Below are positions 12,201 to 24,377 of a stretch of 64,000 bases of DNA, piece by piece. The stretch lies in NCBI RefSeq assembly GCF_035083965.1, contig NC_089723.1:32429193-32493192 (forward strand), in the 5' to 3' direction. The position numbers and the translations under genes were made by a program. Below the pieces are notes generated by a model, which saw nothing but the letters and a program-made list of their open reading frames with translations, made no database searches and was not told where the DNA came from. Positions within the stretch are counted from its first letter, which is position 1, and every line of letters begins with the position of its first letter. The stretch comes from Branchiostoma lanceolatum. Lineage: Eukaryota > Chordata > Leptocardii > Amphioxiformes > Branchiostomatidae.

Positions 12201-15200
12201 CTTTCCAATAGAGAACTCCCTGAAACATCAGGGAATCTTGTTTTCCGCCCCGTTCAACATAGTCCTTTTTTAGAAACTAAATCTTTGCCAAATTTAAGCG
12301 TCCCCTCAAACAGAAACGACATTTTGCCACTTTCAAGTTTGAAATATACACTTTTAGACATCCAAATGCAAAAACAAGCAATACAGTCAAACTGTTAAAG
12401 TAAACCTTTTTTTTAATTTTTTTAATCTCCAAGCACTTAAGCATACCTACCAGTGGCAGGACAGCATCCATGGGCGAAACAATATCCAACTCGCAACACA
12501 TACATGTATGTCAATGTCTGATTCCTCACCGTAGTGTCTGCAGAATCACGGGATGACCCGGAAGAGCTTTACCCCGGAGACGTCTACGTCACTTCCTCTC
12601 TGCTTGAAGCTATGACGCGTGTGGACAGGGTCATCAACCACACCAAGAAGATGCACGAAGACCCGAACAGGTAACGAGGGAGATGGAACACTATAGATTC
12701 GTCATGGACTTGTTCTAGTCGTCTATCAAGTTGGAAAGCAGCAGGGAAAGCTACATGTAGTATCTATATACAATCAAGAACCGACGTTTCGGTAACCGTC
12801 TGTCACCTTCCTCAGGGCAATACACTGACTGGTAGCATGCAATACTGCAGCTAGGTGCCGCTGCTTACAATGCGGTCCCAAACGTTAAGTAAAAGTATTG
12901 TCATATATGCCGCTGTTGATTGTATCCAGATCCCGTGAATAAAGTAGAAGCTTGTTATTGAAATCATTTACGATTTTTTTTACTTTAGTTTCAATCAACT
13001 ATTCATTTTGTTGTGGCTGTGTTCAGGGAGATGACGCCGTTTGACTTCCTGGACCTGTTCCGGCACATGAGCCCGGACGCACAGCGGGAGGCACGGGCGG
13101 CAGAGATTGTGGAGAATACCATTCAGCTGGTGGCCGAGAAGGTTAAGGCTCATCATAGGAGCAAGAGGATGATCGAAGGCAAGATTCTCCTTAGATGTCT
13201 TACTCACCTTCAGCTAGTCCCATCGTCATGTATAAGATGTCTTATAAGAATGTCATCAATCTTATATTTAATATCATAGATCTGATTTCCTTTAAGTTAG
13301 TAGAAGAACGCTTTCAATTTAGTCAGGAGTAATGTAGCGAGGGTCAAGTGGCTTGACTACCCTGATAAGTCCAGAACATGACTTGGAAGTTATTTCTTTT
13401 GTCACACAGACCTTCCTGCCATCAGCGCGCTGATCTCTCAGCAGCAGCTGAACACCATCGCCTCCATCTCCGGCTGCGCACGCTCCGTGACCCGGGTCAA
13501 CTGTTCCTCCAACTGCCTCTCCAGCAAGTACCGCACCATCGACGGATCCTGCAACAACAGGGACAATCCGCTGTGGGGCTCTTCAATGACGCCCTTCAAG
13601 CGTTTCCTGCCGCCCATCTACGAGAATCAGTGGAACGAGCCCGTGGGCTGGAACAAGACTCGGGAGTATAACGGATTCACCCTGCCCAGCGTCCGCCATG
13701 TTTCCAACCAGGTATGCCCGAAACCTTGTCAGTTAGTCAACTTCAATAGGTTGGTATGTCATTTGCAAGGTACCTAAATTATTTTTACACAACCACAGTA
13801 AAACTCCTCAAAGACGTTTCGGTAAAGTCAGTCATGAACAGAGACGAGGGGGATATAGACTCAGGGACGTTTGGGACTGCGTTCCTGTTGCTGTAACGCC
13901 ACCTGGCGGCAAGGAGTAGTTGCGACAAGATCAACATGGCCTGATGATAGCATTAGCAGATGGTCGCAGTCGATACATCAGTGACTCTCAGAGATTCTCC
14001 CAACGAAAATTGAGTGTTGATTCGTTTTAGTGTTGCAAAACGCTGGTTGATTGTGTCAACTTGCGCAACTTTCATTGTGTCATTGTTGTCGTTCAACGGA
14101 AGTTGTTGCTGTATGTCTAGCTCATGACCACGCCAACAAACGTGGAGGATCCTGACTACACACACATGCTGACTCAGTTTGGACAGTTCCTGGACCACGA
14201 TACAGATCTCACCGCAACCGCTGTGGGGCGCACCATGTTCACACCGTTAGTACAGTCTACATTTCCAATCTATAGAAAACAGAATATCAATACATTTCAT
14301 GATATAAACTACTGGCTCTCATCTGAAATTGTCTTCACTTCATTAACATCTATTTAGAGCTTTGGTATAAAACCTGGTTCTGCCAGATCTTTCCTTGGTC
14401 ACTGACGAAAGATAGCGGATGCTGTCTGAAACGTCTGACTGTTTCAAAATCGCATTTTCTCTGCTGTACTGTCTAGGATGGGCACCGTCACGTGTGGAAT
14501 GACCTGTGACAACATCATGCCGTGTTTCCCCATCCCCATTCCTGATGACGACCCCCGCATAGACAACGTTCGGGACAGGGTACGGGATTTCAGTTGATTC
14601 ACTTTGATTTGTTTCAAACAGCGTCTCGCAAAAGTCAACGTACAATACATGTAGTTCCTAATTTGGTTTAGGCAACATCCCCGTTAATGATTTGGTCCCA
14701 AATTCACCGGTACCCGCCGGGTATGTAGCCGGCCCCGGCCGGGCCCCGAAGCCACAAATTTGTCACAGTGGACTGCCGGGTACCGGAAGTACCTCTCTGT
14801 GTTCGCACGGTTAGCTCACGGTGTCTGTTGGTTACAGGGTCCCGGGTTGAATTTAAGTCCGAGTTAAAGTCACCGCGGGACCCGGAAGTGCCCCAAAATA
14901 CATGTAGCCCGGTAGCCCGTGAACTACCAGGAGGGGCCCCTTTTTCCAATTTGGACCGCAACATAAGGGATGCATATGGGCTCTACGTCCGAGACAGGTT
15001 TCGGTACTTCACGGTGTTGATTTCCCGTCCCTTCCGCAGGCCTGCATGCCGTTCACCCGCTCCAGCGCTGTGTGCGGAACGGGAGAGACGTCCACCATCT
15101 TCAACACCGTCATCGCCCGCGAACAGATCAACCAGATCACCAGCTTCATCGACGCCTCCATGGTCTACGGATCGACATTCGCGATGGCGCAGTCGTGAGT

Positions 15201-18200
15201 TTCGTTGTGCCATTCTTCTTCAAAGCAGCTGCTTCCGTCATCATAGCATCGATCATTTTCTGAACGCCTTAGAAAAGTCGCTAGGGTTAACGTTGCAAAC
15301 ATTCTTCCAAAGAAAAATCACACTTTTTTACAATGGTGATGATCCCATGTTCATGTTCCTTTGCCGCCGTAGCCCTACCCAGTTTGAAGATCTTATACAT
15401 TTAACCTTTGTTGAGCTGATTTGTGCCCGTTGATACCGATTAATTCTCCTTTTTTGTTGTTTGCTTCACAAGACTGCGAGATTTCAGTACAGATGACGGC
15501 CTGTTGCGCGTGCAGGAAGGGGCAGACATCGACTCAGGACTGGACCTACTTCCTTTCCAGAACGAGATGGTGACCTCCTGCAATCAGGTCAGTGGGAACC
15601 AATCAGAGCGCCCGGTGTATAAATCATAGGCCTTAAAAAAGACAAATCGGCCGATTGGTGATGATTGAGCAAGAAGGCAAAGAATCTTTGAGAAAAATTC
15701 GTCATAAAAATCCACTTTCTAACTGTGATAAACGCAAATTTGGTGTTTCAACCTTTGAGAATAAGGCACCTCATAGTGATTAGATCTATTCCCCCCAACA
15801 CTGTTGTTGTTGTTCCCGGGTAAGGTACAATCCAATTCAATCCAATCATATCGTCTCATGACCGTATCGGTGATGTGATTGGCTGGTAACGTTCCCTCGA
15901 ACAGCTGGAGGAACACTTGATTGGCAGAAGGATGGTCAGTGGAAGGGCTATTGGTCAGGGTTGTTGCTGCTGGTGTATTGGGTATTGCGCCATACAGAAG
16001 CAGCGCACCCTGGCGGAGATGATCATTCACAAGACTATCCCTCGTAAGTTCAATACAACTAGACATGAAATATGCGCATCTTACAAATAACGAGTTATTC
16101 ACATGTATTATGTCTTCTAGAAACTACGTTATAATCGAAAAACTATGTGAATTTGTGTACAAATGTTTCAAGAAGAGAGAAGAGACTCTGTAGATTTAGA
16201 TGGAATATATCACAATGTTCCTTTTCTTTTACTCCATGTTACCTAATGCATTTAGCCCATGTTGGGCATGGATATGCAATAAAGTTCATTGTCATTGTCA
16301 TTGTCATTGTCATTGTCATTTAAAAACGATTGACGTCACACAAGTTTTCTTTTCTTAAGGATCCGAACGGAGGAGACATCGTCCCATGCTTCCTTGCCGG
16401 CGACGGACGGGTTAATGAGGTCAACACGCTGATCGCATCACACACCATCTGGGTCCGCGAGCACAACCGACTCGCCCGGGAGCTGAAGCGTATCAATCCG
16501 CACTGGAACGGAGAACAGATCTACCAGGAGGCCCGTAAGATCGTCGGGTCGGAGGTGCAGCACATCACCTTTACCGAGTACCTCCCCAAGATCCTTGGGC
16601 AAAGAGGTAACATTTCTAAAATAAAATTTTGACCATAAAGTTGCCATAAGAACTGGATTGTGTTACTGTCCGCCAGTGTCCGGCAGGCTGGCGGACAGGG
16701 CAGCACATCATAATGTGCTGCACATCATCTTGATCCAAAGAAAGAAAACTCGTTTACCTGCATTATTTCATAAGCCTTAAGCATCTACTAGTGCAAGTTA
16801 AGGTACTTTAAATATCATTGGAATCAGTATACATGTACACCTTTCAACACATTTATATGCTCTGCATTTTTATGGCTTTGTATAGCTAGACGACACTTCT
16901 TAAAATTCTCCATACACCATTGATTCGATGTCATGCTGGTACCATGAAGTTGATATCCACCTCTTCTTACCCTCTTTTCACAACTCCTCCTTCAGAACAC
17001 ATGTGCTACATCTTGTATCTCTCTTCAACAACCGGGTGTCTTAGGACAACTGCGTTGTGGCCTCGAGCCTCGTTAGAAAGTCTTAGATTGGATGAGCCAC
17101 AGGTAGGTCACCCTTGCTCTTCCTTCTTGTCTCAAGCTTATTCTTTCTTTTGAATCACATACGACCTTATAGCTAGATCATCGCAGTTTCGATTACTAGT
17201 CGGGGTTTCTTAACTTAACTTTAAAAAAAAATTTCTTAACTTGCAGGTTTTGGGTACGGGTCCGGGTACGTATCGCCGGTGCCGGTCGCCTTCTGGTGCA
17301 GGTTGATTTTGTACTATGAGTACATGCAGAATTTGACGCATACTGCACCTGGAACATTATAATATCTTAAGAAACCGTTTATTAAGCAGATATATCATGG
17401 CACGAAAAATGTCTTAGCATGTTAATCACTTTTCAGAGACGAAAGAACACATTTTGCTCCTCGGTACTCAGGTGTTGCCGTTAGCATTCTCATATTTATC
17501 TTCTATGTATGAATATTCATAATCGTTAAGGTGTGCACACAAAGCAGCGTGTCCATGTGTAACATTTTTGTATATATATGACTCAGGGATGGACCAGATG
17601 GGGGAATACGCCGGATACAACCCAAACGTGAACCCCTCGACCCGGAACGAGTTCGCGACTGCCGCCTTCAGGTTCGGCCACGCCGCCATTGGCGAATTTG
17701 TCAGGCGTTTGGATGAGGTAGGAATGACGTCATTGACATGAGCGTTATTCTGAATGACAGACAGACTTAACAGATTAACTGACAAACAGTGACACGAAAT
17801 CAACAATCAGACTCCTCCATCTGCTCAAGGGGCGGTAGTGAATGAATAACCGACGGAAAGTCCCGATGACCGGAACGGAAGCTATCGGACGAGGAGGGGG
17901 CATAGATCAACAGGTGGTATCAAATTAGCCGAGCTGACAATCACGTTAGAAAAGGGCGCAAATGAACTATTACTACCACTAAATTAAACAGGATGTGACT
18001 CAGAAAATGACTCAGAGTCATTTAACGAACTCTCAAGAAAAAATTGTGAGTTTTCTCGGCCTCTCACGGGACACCAAGACTGTCCGTTCGTTCTTCATCG
18101 ATATTCATGTTGTTTTTTTACTCTCAGAATTACGACGAGGCCGCGATTGGGCACGTCACCCTCAGTGACGCCTTCTTCTCTCCGTGGCGCATCATGCGGG

Positions 18201-21200
18201 AGAGCGGGATAGACCCGGTGATCAGGGGGCTCATCGGGGGGTTCGCCAAGCTGGTCACTCCTACACAGGTAAGGCACTGCTTCTTTCTATCTCTTTTTCT
18301 ATCCAAAACAATGTGGCCGGCCACTCTGGTGACATGGCAACAGAACAACAATCCTGGCTGCTACCCTGAAATAGAGGTCCCGAATCTCTCTACTTCTTCG
18401 CATAGGCTATTGCGTAGGATGGAATACTGTGTACATATGTTTCGTCATGGAAATGGATAAACGCATTTAAAGTATACTGGTCGTGTCATACATGATGTTG
18501 GTACTATCGTCTCGACTGACTTCACGCAACTGTTGATGGGCTGCTTTGAAGTATGAATTAGGGTGTGTCGTCGTGAGACCCTATCGCTCTGCTGCGAAGG
18601 CAATACCAACTGGAGATTTACACGTAAACGACAAATATCAAAATATGAGCACTGGTGAGAGGATTAACGTGAGATTTACATTCAAGTTTAATTGGCAATT
18701 CCTGCTTTTCCAGGTCATGCACGAGCAGCTGTCCCAGAACCTCTTCAAGCTGAGGAACCAGATAGCGCTGGATCTGGCCTCCCTGAACACCCAGCGCGGC
18801 CGTGACCACGGTATGCCCTTCTACAACGACTGGAGGGTCTTCTGCAACCTCACTAGGGCAGGTGAGAGGCATGTATAAACACGTCTAAGGATGATTATGG
18901 ACCCCTTTGTAGTTCTGGTAGTATCTTTCGTTCAGACAATTATTGGTAGAGTGAATACTCTTTTTTTTACCCAATCCCATTTACAGCGTCCTTTGACGAC
19001 TTATCCGGTGAGATCTCCAACTCGGACGTACGTGACACACTATCTGACGTATATGGTGACGTCAACAACATTGACCTTTGGCCTGCAGCCCAGCTTGAGG
19101 ATCACGAGGACGGGGCGAGAGTTGGGCCGACCTTCAGGTGCATGCTGGCGGAGCAGTTCAAGGCACACCGAGACGGGGACAGGTAAGGACATGACAAACG
19201 TTCTTTTGCAGAGAATCCTGTGTGCAGGGAAGCAGAGAAAAGATAGGAACTGATTGAAGAGATAACAGGAGTGACTGGTCATAGGACTTTTTTCTTGTTA
19301 CTAAGGCAACCTAGGAAGAAATGTGTGAGGATCTCGAACAATGCTGATGCACCATTGCCAATGCCGGGCATTGCAGCACTGTGTTACCGGAGTCTAGTCT
19401 TAAAACTGTCCTTCCATTTCCAGGTTTTGGTTCGAGAGTGATGGTGTCCTCACGCCGTCACAGCGTACCGAGATCAGACAGGTGACGTACGCACGAATCA
19501 TCTGCGACACCACCGGGATCACGCGCCTGCCCCCTGACGTGTTCCGGCGCAGCGCCGTGGCTGACATGGTGGCGTGTGATGACATCCCCGGCATCAACCT
19601 GCAGTTCTGGGAGGACATTCCTGCAGGTACGTATCTTCTTAACGACACGCCAACAGTGACATGAAACATTCAAACGTATCTCTATTTGCTTTTATCAATG
19701 GAGGCTGTTCCTTTTTGCCAGTACGTGGTCTTTCTGTAGTATAGCTGTGACAATTTTCGCATTAAAGTTACAGCGTTTGAGCTGACGACATACTCATCCA
19801 GCAAAAGTAATCTTATCATTCATGGTATCGAAAGAGTGTGTTTCGTTGATTTACAATGTCCCTTGTATGATTGCATCTGATAGACGAGCCTTGTGGCGAG
19901 CCTGCGGAAGTAGAGGACGCCTATGTGCAGAAGTGCGGCGAGAATTTCTCAGACACTCACATCTACACCTGCGACCCCGGGTACGCCATGACAGGGGCTG
20001 GTGAGATCCGTTGCCTCGGGGGAAGGGTGGACAACCCACCGCCAACATGCTCAGGTAAGCCCGCTAATTGTGCCCGGCCAGACTTCTTCTGTATTTCACA
20101 TTGTCTGGTTGCTGTCAACGCGTCGATGGCATGTAGTTTCTACTTTATCTATCATACTTTTTTTATAATATTTTCCTTGGATTACGTCTGGTTACTTGTT
20201 CTAGACAATATGTGATTTCTTCGAATCTGTGCTTTTACATTCCATTTAGATATCGACGAATGCGCAAGAGGAGACCTAAACAACTGCGAAGAACTCTGCG
20301 TCAACTCAGTCGGGTCTTTCATGTGCGCATGCCCAGAGGGCTTCATGCTGAATGACGACGGAGTGAGCTGTTCAAGTAAGTGATTGCACACAAGAATTAA
20401 AACTACAATATCTCATTTATTAGTGGTTAAAAGTCTTGCATCGTCGTCAATTCTTTGATTTCTGTTAATCGTTTATTTTCCTTATTTTGGGAGAAACCCT
20501 TCACAGTTTCATAATCATATGGCGATGTTTGTTACTACAGTTGACAGCTCCCTGAGTCTGGGCTGGATCATCGCGATCCTGTTCATCGTCCTGTTCTGCC
20601 TGGCCATGTGCGCCATGGTGTTCGTCTTGGTCAAGGGATGGTTAGTACGGCTGGAGTAAAAATTCATTGGAGGAAAAGCACCTGTTTTCAAATTTACATA
20701 AATGAACTATGAACTAAAAGTCCAAGAGTGAAGGTGATTGGCAAGAATGAATTGAAGAAAGTCTGACTGCAGCAGAAGGAGCTGCTCGAGGTCCCCGTCA
20801 CTTCAGCTGTAGAAAACGGTGGATGATAATGATGATGAATCATTAGATCTAATGTACAATCATATGATCCTATCTACAGGCACACTCACCACCAGAGCCA
20901 GGAGATCCAGCGCATCAAGCAGCTGAACGCCAAGCCTATCGACCGCAACGGCGTGGACAACACGTCCTTCATCTCCGACAAGCACGACAAGAAGTCCCTG
21001 ACTGGAACGTCCTCTGGAGACTCCGGCGTGTTGGAGGTCAGTCTTAGCTCTAGATTTACACAGTAACGTTGTCGTTACTTCTGGCACCCTCACTGTTCTT
21101 CTGAAGATTGAGAAGGGCAGAGCCTATTTCGTACGGCAAATAACAATGTTTATTGATAAAAGCCCGGTATAAGGCCTTTGTTTCCAAGGGCTACGTCTCC

Positions 21201-21754
21201 ATTAAAAGGCAACATATTTTCAGTCTGCAGGGTCTGTGCAATATTCCAGTCATAGAAGTGGAAGACTGTCGATGACCATGGTAACGTAGATATTCTTCGT
21301 ATGTACAATGTGTGGCAATTTGTCTGGTCATCACTTTTTCTAGCATGCTTGGTGATATCATCATTGGTGATGGTCTACGTAATAAATGTTTTTATTCCTC
21401 GGTACAGGGTTTCGTTTTTTTCTTCACCTCATTTCTCTGTAATAATCTTATCTAACGATGAAAACTGATAAATGGACAATCCACAGGTGTCTCGCCGTCG
21501 GTAACTGATGCACTATTTTCTGTGGTGGTCGTTGACTGGTGACTTGGTGTTCTGTCGTTTTTGTTGAGAACCATTTGGACACTAATACTGTATCTGGAAT
21601 AAGGAAACGAGTCTGCCATATCGAGCTCCAGACTACCATCCAGTAATGCCATTATTGATGTGTATCAATGACTTTGATTTGCTTTCATATGATATATTGT
21701 CATTTATTCCTTTTTCAGGAGGATCTGGACTCCCTGCCAGGGGTGGTCAGCTAG
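9275..21754 (+). CDS. TPO: Thyroid peroxidase (TPO), complete 19-exon gene, 934 aa
   Basis: Haem peroxidase that iodinates and couples tyrosines in thyroid-hormone synthesis at the apical membrane; in amphioxus the expected site is the endostyle. Exons: 9275-9344, 12544-12670, 13027-13178, 13410-13711, 14121-14245, 14477-14579, 15040-15194, 15473-15587, 16360-16606, 17587-17717, 18128-18268, 18714-18861, 18987-19182, 19424-19626, 19884-20054, 20250-20375, 20541-20640, 20880-21036, 21719-21754. They total 2805 nt and stay in frame. Order: signal peptide (1-19); peroxidase domain with haem-linked Asp242 and distal His243 (FLDHD), Arg400 and haem-linked Glu403 (GDGRVNEV), proximal His497 (FRFGH); Sushi domain (about 739-795); calcium-binding EGF starting DIDEC (about 796-838); one membrane helix (about 846-866); short cytoplasmic tail. 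Human TPO is 933 aa with the same order, which separates it from MPO and peroxidasin. Intron 3 appears to use a GC donor. Introns carry several repeats. Confidence 0.95.
10997..12410. mobile_element. Non-autonomous TIR element in TPO intron 1
   Basis: Arms of 205 bp at 10997-11201 and 12206-12410 are reverse complements with only a few mismatches. They enclose about 1 kb without a transposase-like frame. Inside, 11803-11899 forms a second hairpin (arm TGGACGTTGACCCCGTTG), and one arm has a diverged direct repeat at 11745-11792. The length and similarity of the arms suggest a fairly recent foldback or MITE-like DNA transposon. No clear target-site duplication was found, so the superfamily is open. 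Confidence 0.75.
12775..12910 (+). repeat. Dispersed repeat, TPO intron 2
   Basis: Begins 'gacgtttcggtaac' and ends near 'ggtcccaaacgtt'. Parts of it match the reverse complement of 13860-13920 in intron 4, where 'acgtttgggactgcg' and a 'gccacctggcggc' box occur. This looks like a short LINE- or SINE-derived family present here in two orientations. Confidence 0.4.
13798..13920. repeat. Dispersed repeat, TPO intron 4
   Basis: Relative of the repeat at 12775-12910, partly in the opposite orientation; shares 'gacgtttcggtaa' at one end and 'acgtttgggactgcg' at the other. No coding capacity. Confidence 0.4.
14370..14455 (+). repeat. Dispersed 'gaaacgtctgac' repeat in TPO intron 5
   Basis: Contains 'actgacgaaagatagcgg' and 'gtctgaaacgtctgactg'. 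Similar strings occur near 6480-6530 and, more decayed, at 4605-4672, so this is a multi-copy element fragment. It ends just before the polypyrimidine tract of the exon 6 acceptor. Confidence 0.5.
14650..14970. repeat. GC-rich inverted-repeat segment, TPO intron 6
   Basis: The stretch opens with 'tttggtcccaaattca' and closes with an imperfect reverse complement ('caatttggaccgcaa'). The interior is unusually GC-rich with repeated CCGGGTACC-like boxes. It could be a decayed MITE. The long open frame across it (221 codons from 14768) is a by-product of GC richness. Confidence 0.35.
16235..16322 (+). repeat. LINE/SINE 3' tail with (ATTGTC)n
   Basis: 'gcaataaagttc' is followed by about five units of ATTGTC (about 16288-16320) just before TPO exon 9. 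A hexanucleotide tail after an AATAAA-like string is typical of CR1/L2-type LINE 3' ends and of SINEs that borrow them. Confidence 0.5.
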
Positions 21755-22424
21755 ACTTGCTGCCTACGTACTGCGCGGTGAAGGATTGGTTGGTCTCCAT
21801 GGGGAAAGCGTGGAAAGCCTAACAGACGCACACATCAGGCTCTTCCTGATTATATCTATTGTGTGGACTTTTGTGCTTGAGTCTGAGTTCATTGCGATCC
21901 AGTTTTAGCTTGCCTTTGGGAAGTTGCTGTGGTCAATGAAAAAACATTACTTTTGTAAATATTGTGTGGTTCTGCGGTTTACCTGTCAGAATAACATCTG
22001 TGCTGTGATATTACAGTCGGAGTGTGCTAGGAACTATTATCGAACCAATATACTAGTAGTATCTTATTTCAATATCCTCAAATACGAGAGATGTAAACAG
22101 GTTGCTCTGACGGCACCTCATACGTAATGATTTGTATAGTTTTCTAACAATCGTGAATCATAGACTACATTTTATATATATATAGTGATTTCTATGTTGT
22201 GAGAACTTGTGACTTATTGCTGATTTGTGTATTAAAAGGTATGTTTTCGTCTGAGCTCAAGGAGTTTAAACCGCCAAATGCCTGAGAAATCAGAACAAAA
22301 TACTCGTTCCTTTCCACGTTTGACAAGGCTACAATCATGAAATACACGGTAAACAAAAAGAATATTGGATGCAGCACAATTCAAGCTGTCAATATTGGGC
22401 CATAAGGACTATATAATTTCATGA

Positions 22425-22430
22425 AATAAA
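22425..22430 (+). terminator. Putative TPO polyadenylation signal
   Basis: AATAAA about 670 bp after the TPO stop codon, followed by a T-rich stretch. The intervening sequence has no exon, so it is a plausible 3' UTR. A second AATAAA lies at about 22544. Confidence 0.4.
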
Positions 22431-22449
22431 TTTTGATTGTAATTGTAAT

Positions 22450-23085
22450 CATAGTGATTATTTTTCTAAAAAGTATAACACCGAAAAATGAAAATCCTTT
22501 ATTTTTCATTGTTAAGAATTCATATTATATATCATATTGTTCAAAATAAAGAACTAACATACAGTCATTACAATATTTCAGCTGTGACAATAGATGGCCA
22601 TGGCGAGCTGTCAAAATGAAAGTTGTAGATTTACATTTCAATGAGTGAAATATATATGTGTGTGATAGTTTGCTGTGAAGCATTAAGACTTTTGATAGTG
22701 AAATATTGTGATTGTCGTTGGAACTGCAATTATTTGCTTAACTTTTGCTATTAAAACATCAAAACGTAAAACAGTTTGTTTGTGGCTGTTGCATTTTCCT
22801 TCCTGAACAGTGTGAAATGAAATATCGATTCATGAAAAAGAACCATCTTCTTTGCGTGCGTTGACTGGTAACGTTATTTCATAAATGGCACTGACATTTC
22901 TCTCTCATTACAGTTTATCTCCGGGTCCCTTTATTGTGTATGTGATATTTTCTTACCAGAAAGACTGCGACACACATAAGTCAACCATTATTAAAATTGG
23001 AGGCCAAAGTATGATTTGACAATATAGTTGAACAGCATATTCTATCAAGCACGGCAATTTCCACTTTAATTTGGCTAGTCTGGCC
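22450..23085. other. AT-rich intergenic, nothing recognised
   Basis: AT-rich sequence between TPO and the DUF1295 locus with no exon or repeat structure I can support. Confidence 0.45.
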
Positions 23086-23088
23086 GCA

Positions 23089-23400
23089 ATAATTTAGTCA
23101 GCACTTCGTCTGTCAAGGTATTTATCGCAAATCAGATTGTTCCATTTTGAGCATTTGTGGAGATAAATCATCGATATTTGTGCAATGCTTGATTGACTTA
23201 AGAAAACAGATCCTTGTGCTTTACTCCAGTTTTTACCACAACGCTGTCGCCCTTTATATTCTGAATATTTGCCCAGTTCATAGCCCTGATAAAAAGCAAA
23301 CATGATTGAAAAGTGAACCGAAACAGTCCCTTGACCAAAAACAATAAAAGGCTCACAGTACAGCTGTAGTTCAAATCACAGCACTAATACAGATCTGTGG
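23089..23400 (+). repeat. Old duplicate of the DUF1295 gene 5' flank
   Basis: Shares 'tttagtcagcacttcg', 'gattgttccatttt' and 'cccttgacc' with interrupted spacing with 23920-24260, which lies directly upstream of the DUF1295 gene. With the stray last-exon fragment at 23775-23896, this suggests an older tandem copy of the gene whose middle was lost. Confidence 0.4.
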
Positions 23401-23638
23401 GCCCTAGTTTGGTTATATGTGACGTTACATATCACATCACAATTTTTGTCTTGATTGTTTTCATGCACCACATGTTTTATTATCGCAACCACCACCGGCC
23501 ACACTAGGGAAAAACCTGTCCTCACATAGAAGCGTTATACCCCGCGAGGGGCCTTGATTTAATACTATAAGTAGAAGCAGAAAAACACAATAAAGGGTTT
23601 GGGATTTATTCGAAGGACCTGTATGATACCATATCATT

Positions 23639-23695
23639 TATTATATATATATATATATATATACATGTATACACACACACACACATATATACATA
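23639..23695. repeat. (TA)n/(CA)n microsatellite
   Basis: Alternating TA tract grading into a CA tract and back to TA. It may mark the deletion junction between the duplicated 5' flank and the exon fragment that follows. Confidence 0.8.
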
Positions 23696-23774
23696 TATCA
23701 TTCATCAAGCGGAAAATATTATTATTATTTCGCATAACTACCTCATCCGTTACCTCGAATAGATTCTCCTCCTT

Positions 23775-23896
23775 GCAGTGCGGTGTCTCCTGTGTGTTCC
23801 TACTCCTGACAAGTGGGGTTCCCATACTGGAACATCAGGCCATGAAACGGTGGGTACAAACCTGGCCTACAGGCGCAACACTGCCGTGTATATCTG
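23775..23896 (+). pseudogene. Broken copy of the DUF1295 gene last exon
   Basis: About 120 bp closely match the 3' part of exon 5 of the gene at 24378-28793. Shared strings include 'cccatactggaac', 'caggccatgaaacggtgg' and 'ctacaggcgcaacactgc'. Small deletions (for example after 'acggtggg') break the frame relative to the intact exon, so this is a non-functional remnant of a tandem duplicate. Confidence 0.8.
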
Positions 23897-24377
23897 GTTT
23901 TCTTCGATAGTTATAGCAAATTTAGTCAGCACTTCGCCTGACATTTCTTGGCGGTGATATTCAGACATTGTAGCCTGGTTACCCCAGTTTGTCGCGGAAT
24001 TGGATTGTTCCATTTCGGGCAGTTGTGGGGTTCAATCATACATTTTGACTTTTTTAGGGAGCAATACCCTTTTTTAAAGCCCAATTTTTCAGTTTTACTA
24101 ATTTCTCGACTACATTGAAAATATTCTGAGTAACTACTCGGTCTAAAGTTCTAAATAGTAAACATAATTCGAAATGGATTATATTCGAAATGGAATATTC
24201 CCTTGACCCAAAACAATTCAGTTCAAATGTAAAACAAAACACGGGCTAGCAGTTCACAGTTCATGGCCAGATGTTTGATCTGAGCAACTTGATCTGAGTT
24301 GTTTTGCGTAACTTGCCGTTCGTTCCATAATTCGTGAACACTTACTGCCGTGCACGGTATTACTAAAGGTTGGCAGC

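Noticed and set aside
14768-15433. 221-codon plus-strand frame
   Set aside because: It runs through a GC-rich repeat and across TPO exon 7 in the wrong frame; the true exon 7 frame gives conserved peroxidase sequence.
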